Source of the DNA: Stagonosporopsis chrysanthemi
Taxonomy: Eukaryota > Ascomycota > Dothideomycetes > Pleosporales > Didymellaceae
NCBI GenBank assembly: GCA_022560025.1
Contig: JAFISE010000068.1
Location: 94,096-158,095 of the forward strand
Reading direction: 5' to 3'
DNA length: 64,000 nucleotides
The notes under the pieces are model-generated. The model was not told the origin of the DNA. It saw nothing but the letters and a program-made list of their open reading frames with translations, and did not search any database. This document shows, one piece after another, positions 10,640-22,800 of this stretch. The translations under genes and the position numbers were made by a program. The stretch's first letter is position 1. Each line of letters starts with the position of its first letter.

Positions 10640-11706
10640 GCCCAATCCGGGTTACTAGAGTCCACATGACTTAGCGGATTTGCATTGTATGGTTGCATAG
10701 AGCGCTTCGGTTTGAGCGTTATGGTTTCTTTTATGTTTTGGCATCTATGTTGCGTTTTATACCAAGGTTCAAAAGAGAAGCGAACGAGTGTAGATAGATA
10801 GATGATGAAAACGGGTAATGCTTATGCGGATTTTGCTTTGTAATGGCAGAACCTGCACTTCTTCTTACGCAGCGTAGGGATCAAGAAGGCGTCCACTATG
10901 GTTAAGATATCGTGACTGCCTCTTGTTGTATAAGACGCTGGAGACGATCTTTTGTTGCCGGGAGGTATTGTCTCGTGACTTACATTTGTGTTAATTTATA
11001 GCGAGAGCGTCACTTGGCATTTGTAGCCAATTCGTCAGGAAGCATGCAAGTACATGTAGTGATTAGAGCGCAAACGGGTACACTTTTAGCTGCCTTCCTG
11101 GCAATCAGGTCATGCGGTTGCGAGGAAGCTCTCGCGGTTGCTTTCCTGCGCGGTTGATCACGGCTTTGTCCGTTTACCGCGTTTACGTCAAACGTGTTAC
11201 CGGTACGTATCTTGAACCCCTGCATCTGTCCGGACTTGCCACAAGAGTACAAACAACAGCTCCTCCTTTGATGACCTGCAACGCGCGTTCGACCTCTGCA
11301 GTAGCTCTCGTGCGAGCTTCCATCTGCAGCATTGCTCAATGGACTGCTCGGAATACACCACAGGGCGTGCTCGCGAAGGGCGTGTACTAGTGCCTTGTCT
11401 CACTGGTCCGTTTGACGTCGCTCGCTCGATCCGTACCTAGCCGGTACTAATCGGGTAAGGGCGATGGGTCTCAAACGCGTGCAGGGCGCGATGATAGAAG
11501 ACCGATATCCCATGATTATGCCGATACGGTAGGAATGATAAAGAGTCTCGGAATCCCAACCGTTGTCTTTTGTAGTACACACGTTGCAACAGGATCGCAG
11601 AAACACCATTGTCCCACTGCAAGCCTGAGTGAACTATATCACATAGCAAGACCAACTCGTACATTCTTGAGCAGCATATCTTAAGACAAGATCCAGACGT
11701 GGAACA
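10640..11706. other. Intergenic region
   Basis: About 1.07 kb between tandem plus-strand genes. I see no supported gene, RNA or repeat. It should hold the 3' UTR of the SKT5-type gene and the promoter of the aminotransferase gene. Confidence 0.5.
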
Positions 11707-13396
11707 ATGGCACCGCCTTCAGCGATTGAGGTCTCAGCGGTGTCAGACACGAGCGGAATCACCCTACCAAACCCCCTCACCGCTCTCGTCCAGAGCAACG
11801 ACATCTACGGCCGCCGAAAGAAGACGGACCGAGCACAATGGGGTACCGCCGCTCCGGCCAACACGGAAAACTTCCGGCTGCGATCGCACGGCCACAAGCC
11901 TAAAGCGAAGTCATGGCAACGTATGTTTCTCTGACTGATGGTTGACAAGAGTTTGTAATGTTGACTCTAATTCCCCAGGCTACTTCAGCCACGAAGCTCA
12001 GATACGAAAGGGTAACTCGCTCAAGAATGCCGCAAAGTATCTCAGCAAGCCAGGCATCATATCCCTTGGTGGTGGACTGCCCTCAAGTGAATATTTCCCT
12101 CTTGAGGAATTGACAATGAAGGTTCCTACAGTCGGACACTTCTCTGAAGCCGAGACAAAGAAGTCAGGTGTTGTTATCACGGCAGGCAAACACGATCTTG
12201 CGGAAAACAAGTCCACATACGATATTGCAACAGCGTTCAACTATGGCCAGGGCGCTGGATCTGCACAGATGCTGCGCTGGATCACTGAGCATACCGAAAT
12301 GGTACATGACCCGCCTTACCAGGACTGGCGCTGCACAATGAGCATTGGAAGTACCTCTGGACTCGACATGGCTTTGAGGCTACTCACAAAACCCGGCGAT
12401 GTGATTCTCTCAGAAGAATACACCTTCTCCGCAGCCGTGGAAACCGCCCGTCCGATGGGCGTTCGTGTCTGCGGTATCCCCATCGATGCCGAAGGTCTGC
12501 TCCCCTCAGCCATGGATGAGATCCTCTCCAACTGGGACGTCAACGCCCGCGGCTCCCGCAAACCACACCTCCTCTACACGGTCCCCACAGGCCAGAACCC
12601 TACAGGCGCTACACAGGGAACCGAGCGCCGACGCGCACTTTACAAAGTGTGTCAGAAGCACGACATCTACATTATCGAAGACGAGCCCTACTACTTCCTC
12701 CAAATGCAACCCTACACCGGCCCCGATGCCCCCGACGTCCCCCCGCCAAAGTCCCACGCCGACTTCCTCAAATCCCTCGTTCCCAGCCTGCTGTCCATGG
12801 ACACAGACGGGCGCGTGATGCGGCTCGACTCCTTCTCGAAAGTGATATCGCCCGGGTCCCGCGTCGGGTGGCTCACTGCATCGGCCGAGGTGATAGAGAA
12901 GTACCAAATGTACGCGGACCTCTCGACGCAGAACCCGTCGGGCATCTCGCAGCTCGTGCTCTTCAAGCTGCTGGACGAGCACTGGGGCCACGCGGGCTAC
13001 CTCGACTGGCTCATCTACATCCGCATGGAGTACACCAAGCGGCGGAATGCAATCCTCGCGTCGTGCGCGCGCCATCTGCCCCGCGAGGTCATGAGCTGGA
13101 ATCCCCCCATGGCTGGCATGTTTCATTGGATGCAGGTTGATTTCAGGAAGCATCCGGATTACCCGGCGAAAAGCATTGAGACGATTGAGGAGGAGATTTT
13201 TCTCAAGGTCATTGATCATGGCGCGTTGGTTATGCGCGGCAGCTGGTTCTACGCGGATAATGAGGAGTGCCATGATACGCTGTTCTTCCGGGCAACGTAT
13301 GCAGCGGCGCCTGCGGAGAAGATCGATGAGGGGATACGGAGATTGGGCGAGGCGGTGCGGGAGGAGTTCAAGTTGGGAACAGCGAACGGTCACTGA
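11707..13396 (+). CDS. ARO8: Aromatic amino acid / 2-aminoadipate aminotransferase (Aro8 type)
   Basis: PLP-dependent fold-type I transaminase expected to interconvert aromatic amino acids (or 2-aminoadipate) and 2-oxo acids in the cytosol. Two exons: 11707-11920 and 11979-13396. The 58-bp intron joins KSWQR to YFSHEAQIRKGNS. The product is 543 aa. Visible features are the IISLGGGLPSSEYFP substrate loop, YTVPTGQNPTGAT, the IIEDEPYY block that holds the PLP-contacting Asp, and the Schiff-base lysine in SFSKVISPGSRVGW. The final part (RGSWFYAD, then FFRATYAAAP) is also typical. The start is the first ATG in frame, with a short N-terminal extension as in fungal Aro8 proteins. Which substrate dominates cannot be read from sequence. 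Confidence 0.92.
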
Positions 13397-13525
13397 GGTG
13401 CAGCCATCAGTAGTAGGAAACGCATGTAGACAGCTCAACTTGATTGCATTATAATCCTACAGTACGCAGTGTACATGTGCCGTGCCTTTCCCGACTCAAT
13501 CACAATTCCAAAGGCCTCTGAGGCC

Positions 13526-13931
13526 TCAAACCCTCGCGCTACCCCTCTGGAACGCAGTGCCAAAAGTGTACAGCCCGAACGTGGCCAACAAACTCAGTCC
13601 AATGGGCAGCGGCTTGCCCGACTTGATGGCGCGAGGAATGGAGCTGCCGGCTAGGATAATCGAAGCAAGAAGGGCGAACTCCACACCGTACGGGTTGCGG
13701 TTCTGGATGCGCAGGCCGCCGAAGATGTACAGCAGACCGACGGTGACGCCTGCCGCGACTGAGGGGATGGAGCCAGTGCGGATGTAGCCTGTGATGCCTC
13801 CGCCGGCAGTGAGGGCACCGAGGAGAAGAGCGGAGTTTGCGAGAGACTGTGGTTGTTGTCAATATGGAGTGCATTGCGTGCGGCGTGATTGGGTGGGGAG
13901 CCACAGTGGAGCTCGAGAAGGTCCTTACCAT
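13526..13931 (-). CDS. TMEM14 family small membrane protein
   Basis: A 107-aa protein read from two exons: the ATG alone (13931-13929) and 13846-13526, separated by an 82-bp intron that starts GTAAGG directly after the start codon and ends CCACAG. The joined N-terminus is MSLANSALLLGALTAGGG. The rest (GGITGYIRTGSIPSVAAGV, GLLYIFGGLRI, NPYGVEFALLASIILAGS, LPIGLSLLATFGLYTFG) shows four hydrophobic segments rich in Gly, as in the TMEM14/UPF0136 family of organelle membranes. Human TMEM14C acts in mitochondrial porphyrin transport; whether that holds here is not known. It is transcribed away from the OST2 gene across 320 bp. Confidence 0.82.
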
Positions 13932-14251
13932 GACTGTGATGGGCTTTTGGCGGATTTACTCAGACGTTTCAAGGGAAGTTGCAATCGTAAAGCTCTGGCT
14001 CGAGTATCGTAACGTGTCTAGAAGAGGAGGCAGAGGAATGGAGCAAGTAAGCGGGTATATGACGGCACCCAGCTCTGGTGTTGCGGGGAGCTTCGGACTG
14101 CCGACAACGCCGACGACGAGCAACCCTGTCGTTCTGGGGCTGACGAATGTGGCCTCAACGTTGCGTACGCCAGCTCCAGCAAGCTCAACCCCAATCCACG
14201 CACCCGATCCATTGCCGCCCGCTGCACGCTCCAGCTCCACCAGATCTCACA
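13932..14251. promoter_or_regulatory. Divergent promoter region of TMEM14-like and OST2 genes
   Basis: The 320 bp between two start codons pointing apart must hold both 5' UTRs and promoters. The plus-strand open frame crossing it is not supported. No specific element was identified. Confidence 0.5.
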
Positions 14252-14753
14252 ATGTCGCCCAAGCAACGCACAGCAGCGCCCCAGACCGTCCCCGGTACTC
14301 CCTACCCGGTTGCGAAATCCAAGTCTTCGAACGACGCGCAAGACATCGTGCAGGGAGTGTGGAACCGCTATGTCGAGAAGACATCACAACGCACAAAGCT
14401 GCTTGACAGCTTCATGCTGTTTCTGGTAATTGTTGGCGCGCTGCAATTCTTCTACGTCGTTCTTGTTGGCAACTTCGTAAGTACCACCATGGCGAGCCAT
14501 CTAGACTTACTTGGCCCTCAAACATGCAATTGCAACTGCAGGGCTGTGCTAATATCTGACCCAGCCCTTCAACGCCTTCCTGTCTGGCTTCAGTGCCTGC
14601 GTCGGCCAATTCGTCCTCACAGCTTCCCTCCGCATCCAGACCAACCCGGAGAACAAGGCCGACTTTGAGAGCATTTCGCACGAGCGGGCGTTCGCTGATT
14701 TCGTGTTTGGGAGCTTGCTGTTGCACTTCTTCTGTGTTAACTTCATCAACTGA
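14252..14753 (+). CDS. OST2: Oligosaccharyltransferase subunit OST2/DAD1
   Basis: Small essential subunit of the ER oligosaccharyltransferase complex, which moves the lipid-linked glycan onto Asn in nascent proteins. Two exons: 14252-14476 and 14565-14753. The 88-bp intron (GTAAGT...GACCCAG) joins VLVGNF to PFNAFLSGFSACVGQF. The product is 137 aa, close to yeast Ost2 (130). A variable N-terminus is followed by three hydrophobic helices: DSFMLFLVIVGALQFFYVVLV, PFNAFLSGFSACVGQFVLTAS, and FADFVFGSLLLHFFCVNFIN at the very end. The conserved C-terminal block SISHERAFADF is typical of DAD1. Assignment is firm. Confidence 0.94.
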
Positions 14754-15182
14754 GCGATGCGACAGAAGCATGAATTTGAGCCAAAGGGAAAGAAGAGAGA
14801 TTTGGACGGTGTTATGGCGTAATGATTGCATTGGACAAATACCAGCCTCAATGCTGCTGGGTCTCGAGGAGGAGGTACTTCGTGTGGTTGAGGAGGTGGT
14901 ATGACCACCTCTGGTGAGCTGAAAAGATGTGAGAGCAATGGATGCTGAATACCTATCAAATCACTACTTGCCACTAATAAGAGGCCAGTGAGGGTGACAA
15001 GTAGCGTGGCCCTCAGTGTGAGCTGCAGTTGCGTTTGTTGTTTCTGCCCTGAGTTGCTCCTTCCTTCATTTCACCACGCGCTATGGCGCGCTTTTCGCGA
15101 CGCGTCTCACTTTGTTTATTAACACAATTTCCGCACTTCCACCTCTACCTACACCACTTTCCCACCCTCAACCTCGACCAAC
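14754..15182. other. Intergenic region
   Basis: About 430 bp between tandem plus-strand genes. No gene or RNA seen. The segment just before 15183 is pyrimidine-rich, as is common upstream of fungal start codons. Confidence 0.5.
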
Positions 15183-17032
15183 ATGGCCAAGCCACCACCA
15201 GGCAAAGCCAGCAACGCCTCCAGTCCTCTGTCGAGTCCTCCAGGCCCATTCTCCTATGCATTCCGCGAAGACTCTTACTACACCGATGACCAGTCCGACG
15301 ACTGCTACGGTGGCGATAACGGCGATGCAGGTGAAGACTACACGCGTGAAATCAAGTCTGATCCAGATGACGACTCCGACTCCGACTCCGACGAGGAGCA
15401 CAAGCATCAATGCGACCTCCACGATGATCCGCAGGCGACATATTGCAACGCTCTGACACGAGCTCGCAAGAAGTGCAGCTACAAGGCCAAGACCTTTAAC
15501 GAGGGGTTCTTGCCAGTATGTGCAACGCATCAGTGGCGACTGTGGGGTCTGAAGGCGGGCAGGTGCCAGGCCGTGGAAGACTGTGGTCATGTCTGCAATC
15601 GATTTGCACCTCAGGCGCCCCCATATCACCTTTGCGCCAAGCACGAGAAAGGTACCAATACGCTTCCTTGCGGCATCATGAGTCTACCCACCGAGCTCCA
15701 TCTCATGATATTCCGACACCTGTTTCCGAGGGTTGTTCCCATAAATGGTCTCACCAACCACGCTGGAGCCGTCTTGCGAGTCAATCGAGCCTTTTACGAG
15801 GCAGCATCATCCGTTCTATATAACGAGCTTCAGTTCAAGGCGTCTATCGATCATTGTGACATCTCTTTGCTCGGAAGGACGTGGGAGACAGACGGCATCA
15901 ACGACAAGTACCCCGATATCAACAAGGCTCTTTGTCAGGCAGGCGCCCAGCGGATCCGCAGGCTTCGTGTCGACATCAAGTTCGCATCGAGACGCACAAA
16001 AATCAAGGGCATCGGTACGCACGATATTGGCTTTGCCGACTACGAAGTCTACCAGGTACGAGACTCTGTGCGAAAGCTAGTCGATTTGCTCTGGCCTACA
16101 ACAAAGTCCCGATCCGCTTCAGCAAAGCCAGCCCTCAAGCAAGTAGAGGTTCGACCCGCCCCTGGGACAGTTCACCACTGGCAGCCTGATGAGGCTGTTG
16201 CTGCGGTGTTCTTTGTGGTCGAGCCATTCGTTGCGTTGGCGCCGATCGAATCACCTACACTTCTTCCTTCCCCCAAATCAACAGTCTGGCACAGCGGCAT
16301 GCAAGTCTACGCTGACAATATCTCCAACGCCCATAAGAATGAGACCTACCGTCAGCTTCGCAAGGCTTGGCTGAAAGGCATGAAGAGCAAGCTTGGCAAA
16401 TCCAATCAAGTGCGACGAGGAGGCTCAGGGGAGAGTCTGATTACTCGGGAATACCACAAGATCGAAGAGCTCTGGGCACTCATTCAGAAACATGAGTCGA
16501 GTGAGTTTCCCTGATGTTATTCAAAGACCGTCACGCTAACATACCCGCAGGCTATGCTACGAGTTCAAAGCATGGCTGGTTGAAGGGTTCCTTTCAGGGT
16601 ATAGAGAGGGTTCTCCATATCGCTCGCATGGTGGACATGAACATCGATGAGACTTTGAATGACAGTCTCAAGCGCATTGAGCAAATCCGCGAAGCCATCA
16701 CGAAGCGATGGGTCAATGCGCACCGCCAGCAGCAACGCTCCGCCTCTGCGATTGCAGCGTGTATTGGCAGCATGTCTCACTTGGACGACCCTGAAGAACA
16801 TTATCCCGATGCTTTTGAGCTCGATACTCCCGACCCTCTCGAGCATGATACTGCCGTCAACTATGGGTGGCTGGAGTTAGGCAACGCGGACGACGCACCT
16901 CAGCTTGGGAATGTTGGCGTTACATACACGGAAGATGACTTCAGGGTCCATATCCATGAGGGTGAGAGGACCGTTACACGGCTGAAGACTCCAACCCTGG
17001 TCCGTCGGCTACGATTTCTGAAGGCCACCTGA
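15183..17032 (+). CDS. F-box-like protein with Cys/His-rich N-terminal region
   Basis: Two exons: 15183-16500 and 16551-17032, joined across a 50-bp intron to give HESSYATSSKHGW; 599 aa. A Ser/Asp-rich acidic N-terminus (including SDPDDDSDSDSDEE) is followed at about residues 80-160 by a segment with many Cys and His (HQCDLHDD, TYCNAL, KKCSYKA, VCATHQW, RCQAVEDCGHVC, LCAKHEK), suggesting metal binding. Then comes an F-box-like stretch, LPTELHLMIFRHLFP, of the type that binds Skp1 in SCF ubiquitin ligases. The C-terminal half has helices with no domain I know. Substrate recognition for ubiquitination is possible but inferred from the F-box alone. The gene is convergent with the P450 gene, with 193 bp between stops. 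Confidence 0.85.
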
Positions 17033-17225
17033 TCGTCCAACGTTTTCAGGATCCTACGAAGGGACAAGGCATGGTCACATGAAAATTTACGAATGCTGCT
17101 AAGCTCTTCGAGTGTATTCTAGAGTAGACATGTATTCGTCGGGTCATACTGTCATTGAACATCATATACAAGAAGAGTACCCGGATCCTCCTACATTTTC
17201 TGCATCCTAAAATCAGACTGTCATA

Positions 17226-18833
17226 TTACTTTTGCCTCCTGCGCATACCGACTTCAAGACCAAGCGGCTTGCGCAAGAACCCCTCTCTTGTCTCCATCTC
17301 CCCCTGCCTCAGCTCAAACTCGTACCTCTTGAACACAGTGCTCACAATAAGCGCCAACTCCATCTCGGCAACGTTTCTGCCCACACACGCCCTAGGGCCG
17401 TAGCTGAAGGGGATGAACGCCGCCTTCTGCTTCTCCGTGACCTTCTCCCAACGCTCAGGCCGGAAGGTATCCGCATCCGGGCCCCAAATCTCCTTGGAGT
17501 GATGGATTGTGTATGCGGGAACAGAGAGCGCAGTGCCCTGAGGGAAGTGGCGGCCGTTGATAGTCAGGCCAGGACCTGGGGGAACCAGGCGGGGCAGACC
17601 GAGCGAGGAGGTGCTGTGAATGCGCATAGCTTCCTTGATGACGTTGTCGAGGTACGGGAGGTCTTTGACTGCGGCGTACGTGGGGACGTCGTCGCCGGGC
17701 AGCGCGTTGTCGAGTTCCTGCTGCAGCTTGCGCACGACTTCCGGGTGCTGGAGGCAATGGTAGAGCAGGGCGCAGGATGTGTTTGAGGTCGTGTCTGAGC
17801 CGGCGATGAGCTGCGTGAGTGCTTCGGCGGTGAGTTCTTCGCGGCCGAGCTTGTTGCCGTTCTCGTCGCGGCCTTCCATGAGGCGTGCGAGCAGGTCGAC
17901 GCGGTCAGTGTCTGGTCGCGCGAGGCGTTCATTTACACGGGCGACGGCGATGCCAGCAAGGTTTTCGATGGCTTTCATGCCCTTGCTGAAGAAGGGGTCG
18001 GGGAAGTACTTTGCGTACGGCTTGATTTGGGGGAAGATACCGACGGTTCTAGTCGAGACATTAGCTATGGCCGAGCAATTGTTTTTGGCGAATTGAACGT
18101 ACCCAGAGACTTCACCCCTGCGGTTCAGTACTTCGATAGCGGGCGCAAAGGTAGGCTCAGCATCCGGTGTCAACCTGACCTCGGCGAAATCCCTACCCTT
18201 CTCAAGCATACCGAATGGCGCACCGAAAGCCAGGTCGCCGATGACGTCAAAGGCGAGGTAGTTGAACCAGTTCAGCGCGTCCATCTGGTACCAATCGCCC
18301 TTCTGAGAAGCCGCGCGCTGGTCCCATTGCCTCTGCAGCTCCTCGAGATTGTGATGGATGTACTGTTCGAACTGGAGGACTGATTTGGCGGAGAAGGTGT
18401 GCGAGACCGTCTTGCGCTTACGTGTGTGCTCAGCGCGGTCACGGGTGTTGAATAGACCACGACGGATCGAAACGAAGGCGTCGTAGTATTCACTACAGAA
18501 AGTCAGACTTGCATGTACATCTAACAAGGGCATCTCTCACCTCTTCAGCATGCCATTGCCGTGGCCGTAGATGATTGGGATTGCATCGGCATCCGCGATA
18601 CTGACGTGGTGCGGCTGGATCCTGATCATCTGCCCAAGCTTCTTGTGCGCATTGTGAACCGCCAGGTATCGCTTTCCTTGACGGGCTTGGAGGAGTAGCC
18701 ATAGATTTGTGAAAGCTGCAGGAAAGGGCGCGGGAATGTCCTTGATCTGCCAGTTGCGGAGGTAAGGCAGGATGTAGAAGAGGACTGGGAGAAGGATGAG
18801 GGTGTACGGCGTGAGGAAGACCGTGAGAAACAT
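17226..18833 (-). CDS. Cytochrome P450, CYP53-type (benzoate 4-hydroxylase-like)
   Basis: Haem-thiolate monooxygenase of the ER. Three exons: 18833-18541, 18492-18103, 18048-17226; introns of 48 and 54 bp. The 54-bp intron keeps the frame open, so a naive reading would add 18 false residues. The product is 501 aa. The N-terminal anchor is MFLTVFLTPYTLILLPVLFY; an upstream in-frame start would need a TTG and is not used. Motifs: I-helix AGSDTTS, ExxR in KEAMRIH, PERW in FRPERW, and haem loop FSYGPRACVG with the ligand at about Cys449. The segment RRGLFNTRDRAEHTRKRKTV is characteristic of CYP53 enzymes, which para-hydroxylate benzoate in detoxification of plant phenolics. P450 identity is certain; the subfamily rests on recall of that segment. 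Confidence 0.9.
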
Positions 18834-19846
18834 GATGAAGGTCGCGAGGAAAGTTGAAGGGCAGGAAGGGTCGCGAACCGCTATTGTAGAAGAGGAGTCG
18901 TCGCGCAAACGGAAAGAGCACTTCCTTGACGTAACCGCTTCAGCTCGAATTCTTGATGTTGATTTCGACCTGGCGATGCGCGGTCCTTATATTTTCAAGA
19001 GGCCTTTCTCCTGCTCTGACGCCCCGAACTCCAAACCTCCACAGCTTGCCCCAAGCCATGGCAACGAGCATCCTTCCGACGACTTCCAGGACCCGCACGA
19101 GACCCTCCAAACGTCGGCCGTCTATATCGTGGGGCGCACCTGCATTGTCCAATCAGACGACTCTTCAATCGACGTTACGAAGCCGATCCTAGACTCCGGA
19201 GCGCTGAAAGCTGGGCATTCGATACCCCGCAGTCCGAGTAATCCCCGCCATTGTCATCGACGCTTCGGCTGGCGTCACCTCGTGCTGCTCCCGATTGGGA
19301 CGAGCCATTGTCCGAGTCTTGTGCGCTGCATGGGTTAGGTTTGGCCTTGGGAGCGTTGGATATGTGGAGTATAAGAATGCCGTTTCTGTGTTCCGTGAGC
19401 CTCACGACGGGGATGCAGTATGCTGTGCATGAGTAAGCGTCTCGCAAGCTGTGCGATTGGGTAGTCTGCACTTGTCACACCAAGCTTGAGCGAACGAAGT
19501 AATCGCACATGCACACAAGCAATAGCTACCACCTGGTCGGGTAGAGCACACGCACGACACCCATCCTCGAGCCGCTGGTGGTCATCAGCACACATCGGCC
19601 CGGCTGTGGTTCAGCTCAGGATGGTGGGTGCAACATTCATTTAATACAGTAGGCACGGTTACAATTCAGGCGTAAGGGGTATAGTATTAGGGAATAAGCT
19701 GATCTATAACCAATCAAACGAAGCATAGCCAGGCTCACTACACAACTAAAGGACAGTGAGCCCACTTGCGATCATCAACTCGTATGCGGCCGTAACGCCC
19801 CGTGGTATCATGCCTTCTCTCCACCTCGCCAGAATTACATCTCCGT
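18834..19846. other. Intergenic region
   Basis: About 1 kb between the P450 start codon and the erdS stop codon; both genes are on the minus strand. It should contain the P450 promoter and the erdS 3' UTR. A plus-strand open frame across 18796-19338 overlaps the P450 exon and is not supported. Confidence 0.5.
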
Positions 19847-22800
19847 CTACATGTCATCGTCTTCGAAGAAGTTCAGGATCGCTTTGATCGCCATCGGGCC
19901 CAGCCCGTGTGGCGGGTAGCAGATGTAGCTTGGGTCGTCGACTGCACCCAGCTTCTCGCGGAATTCAGTCTTGTTAGTGAGCTTTAGCTCAGTCGCAATG
20001 GCGTGGTAGGCGCGGCTGAGCACCTTCACGCGAGTGCCCTTTACGTTGTGTCCAGGTGTGAACTTGGAGCTAGCGCCTCCACCAAAGGTGACGGAACCGG
20101 CACCAGAGGCGGCGACGGCCTTGAGTGCGTGAGTGACAATGTACTCAATGGACCCAGAAGGCGCGTTGGGGAAGTCAAGCGAGTACTTGACCTGCCAGCC
20201 GTGGTCAGGTGACAGCTGTGCCATTGCGACAAAGGCAGCAATGGTGCCATCAGGCGTCTGCGCGATGTGGTACTGACGGTGTTCCTCGTCTTGCCATGGG
20301 TGAATGTTGGTCAAATGTACCTGGCGACCCTTGCGACCCTTCAACCAGTCCTCAACGCGAGCGTCGACCTGCTTCTTGACCTCAGGAGGTGGCGGTGTGC
20401 CAATAGCGTAGTCGCTAATCTTAACACCCTCCTTCTCAGCGTGACGGATCTTACGCTGAACGTCTGCATCCTTCTCTGCAGGGTTGTGGGCTGGGTCCAC
20501 ACGCTGCTCACCAGTGACGGAGAATGTACGCCAATTGAACTTTGTGGCAAGCACCTCCTCCACAGGGGCTCCAACGAGAAGCCAAAGAGGCTTGAGGTTG
20601 CGTTCCTTCTTGATGTACTTCAAGTATCCCGTCATAGTCTTGAGGTATTGGGACTCGTGGCACAGGGGGTCACCGACAGTGATAGCGAAGCCATCCTGAG
20701 GAACAAAGCCGACTGCGGCACCAGTGTGCTGGTCACGCCATATCTCTGTACGAGGCTCGAGCCAAGATGTGTTGGTAGCATCACCGTAGTTGGCGATGAG
20801 CTTTTCGATTGACTGCAGGTCAATCTTAGCCAGGACACGATCCTGACCTTCCCAAGGTGGGTGCATAGTGCTTGCATCTGGGTGGCGCAACTGCTTGATG
20901 ACAGGCTTCTCGGGCAGACTCTTCGGATCGCGAGGAAACATGGATGCGTGTCGAATGTTTCCAAGGTTGAGCAGGAGCATGAGAATACGCTCCAGACCGA
21001 TACCACCACCACCGTGAGGGGGTGCACCCCACTGGAAGCCCTGGATGTACTCCTCCATAGTCGAGGGATCCATCTTGAGTTTGGACATCTTCTCAAGCAG
21101 CAACCTGGAGTCATGAATACGCTGTCCACCACTGAGAATCTCCTGACCACGGCAGAAGATATCGAATGAGTTTGTGAGCTCAGGATTGTTAGGATCCGCC
21201 ATGGCGTAGAATGGTCGCGCATTGGCCGGAAACTTGTCCAGAACGTAGTAATCAGTGCCGAGCTTCTGTTTGATAACACGACCCAGCTGAACCTCGTCCC
21301 TAGTACCCAGATCTTCGTTCTCATCCAGTGGGTTGCCGTTGTCGTCTCGCCACCCAGACTCGTTGAGCATGCGCACACCCTCAGCAAATGGGATGATTGG
21401 AGTCTGATCCAGCCAGACCAAGTCCTCGTGAGGGAAGTGCTTCTTGACAGCTTCAATTTCCGGTCGGAAGCGCTCGTAGATGCCCTTGAAGATAGCCTTG
21501 AATGTGCGGTCGAGGACACGAAGGACTTCATGGTAGTGCTCATCGATCTGCATCTCGAGATCAAGACCCGTGTACTCTGTCAAGTGACGGTATGTGTTAC
21601 TGTTCTCAGCACGGAACACGGGACCAATCTCGTACACCTTTCCAAAATCTGCAGAGATGGCCATCTGCTTCGCCAATTGAGGGCTCTGGGCAAGGAAAGC
21701 ACCGCGGGTGAAGTACTCGACCTTGAAGACACTAGCACCGGATTCAGTCGCACCACCCTGCAATTTGGGTGTGTGAATCTCGATGAAGCCCTGCTCGTCC
21801 AGGGCCTGACGGAAGAGATTACAGATGCCAGACTGGATGCGGAAGATGCCCTGGGATGCTGTCGAACGCAAATCGATGACACGATTGTTCAAGCGTGTCC
21901 TGTCGGCAATCCTGACACGATTGTGTCCCTCCTTGTGGTCGGGTGCGGCGACCTCGGCGTCTACGTCGGCTTGTGTGACTTCAGCTTCGTAGACGTTGAA
22001 GGGGAGATGGTCAGAGACTTCGGCTTCGACGTGCAGAGCATGTACGGAAATCTCGACATCGTGAATGCTTGTGCCGGTAACTTCGCCCTGCTTTGAGTTG
22101 GGCGCCTGGAGAATGCCTTTGACAAGAACAACACTCTCGACCTCAAGATGTTCTGCCCAGTACAACATATACTTGGAGATGTCGGAATGCTCCATGAGGA
22201 CACCTTGAATAGTGGCGAGCTGCTGGCGGAAGACGAAGAAGACGAACTTGGAGCTCATCTTACGGAGGTGGTGGATACGAGCGCGGAAGATAATTTCTTT
22301 GCCGACGTCGTCGGCCGTGAAGTCTTGGATGTTGGCACGCTGCTCATGCTTCCACTCTCCAGCATAGCTGTTGGGAGGAACGACACCGTACTTGGCCTTC
22401 TGCTCCGGGGTCAACTCGGCATTGGCCTGCTCCTCCATTTCCTTCCTCCTCTTCTCGATCTCGGCCTCCTTTTCCATGTTCTGCTTGTGGCGTTCTTCTT
22501 GCTGGGCGTGCTTCTCGTGCTTGCGTAGCTGGTTGCGAGACATGGGCTCGCCATCACGGTTGATGGGGCCACCCTCGTCACTGGACGAGTCGCCGATGTG
22601 AAGCTTCTCTCTGACCACGCGCATAGGGCTGGTGCCAAGTGAGCCGCTTCGCTCATGCTTGCGGTCCTTGGAGCTGGATCGGTGAGGACTTTGGGTGCCA
22701 CGATGGAAGACGCCGGCTATGGACTTGCGGGGAACAGGGCCGCGATCGAGGCTTGACCGACTCTCGGTGGGAGAAGTGATCTGGTCGCGCTTCATTTCAC

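Noticed and set aside
18796..19338. 180-codon plus-strand frame
   Set aside because: It overlaps the P450 N-terminal exon on the opposite strand, lacks any domain and seems to depend on a non-ATG start.
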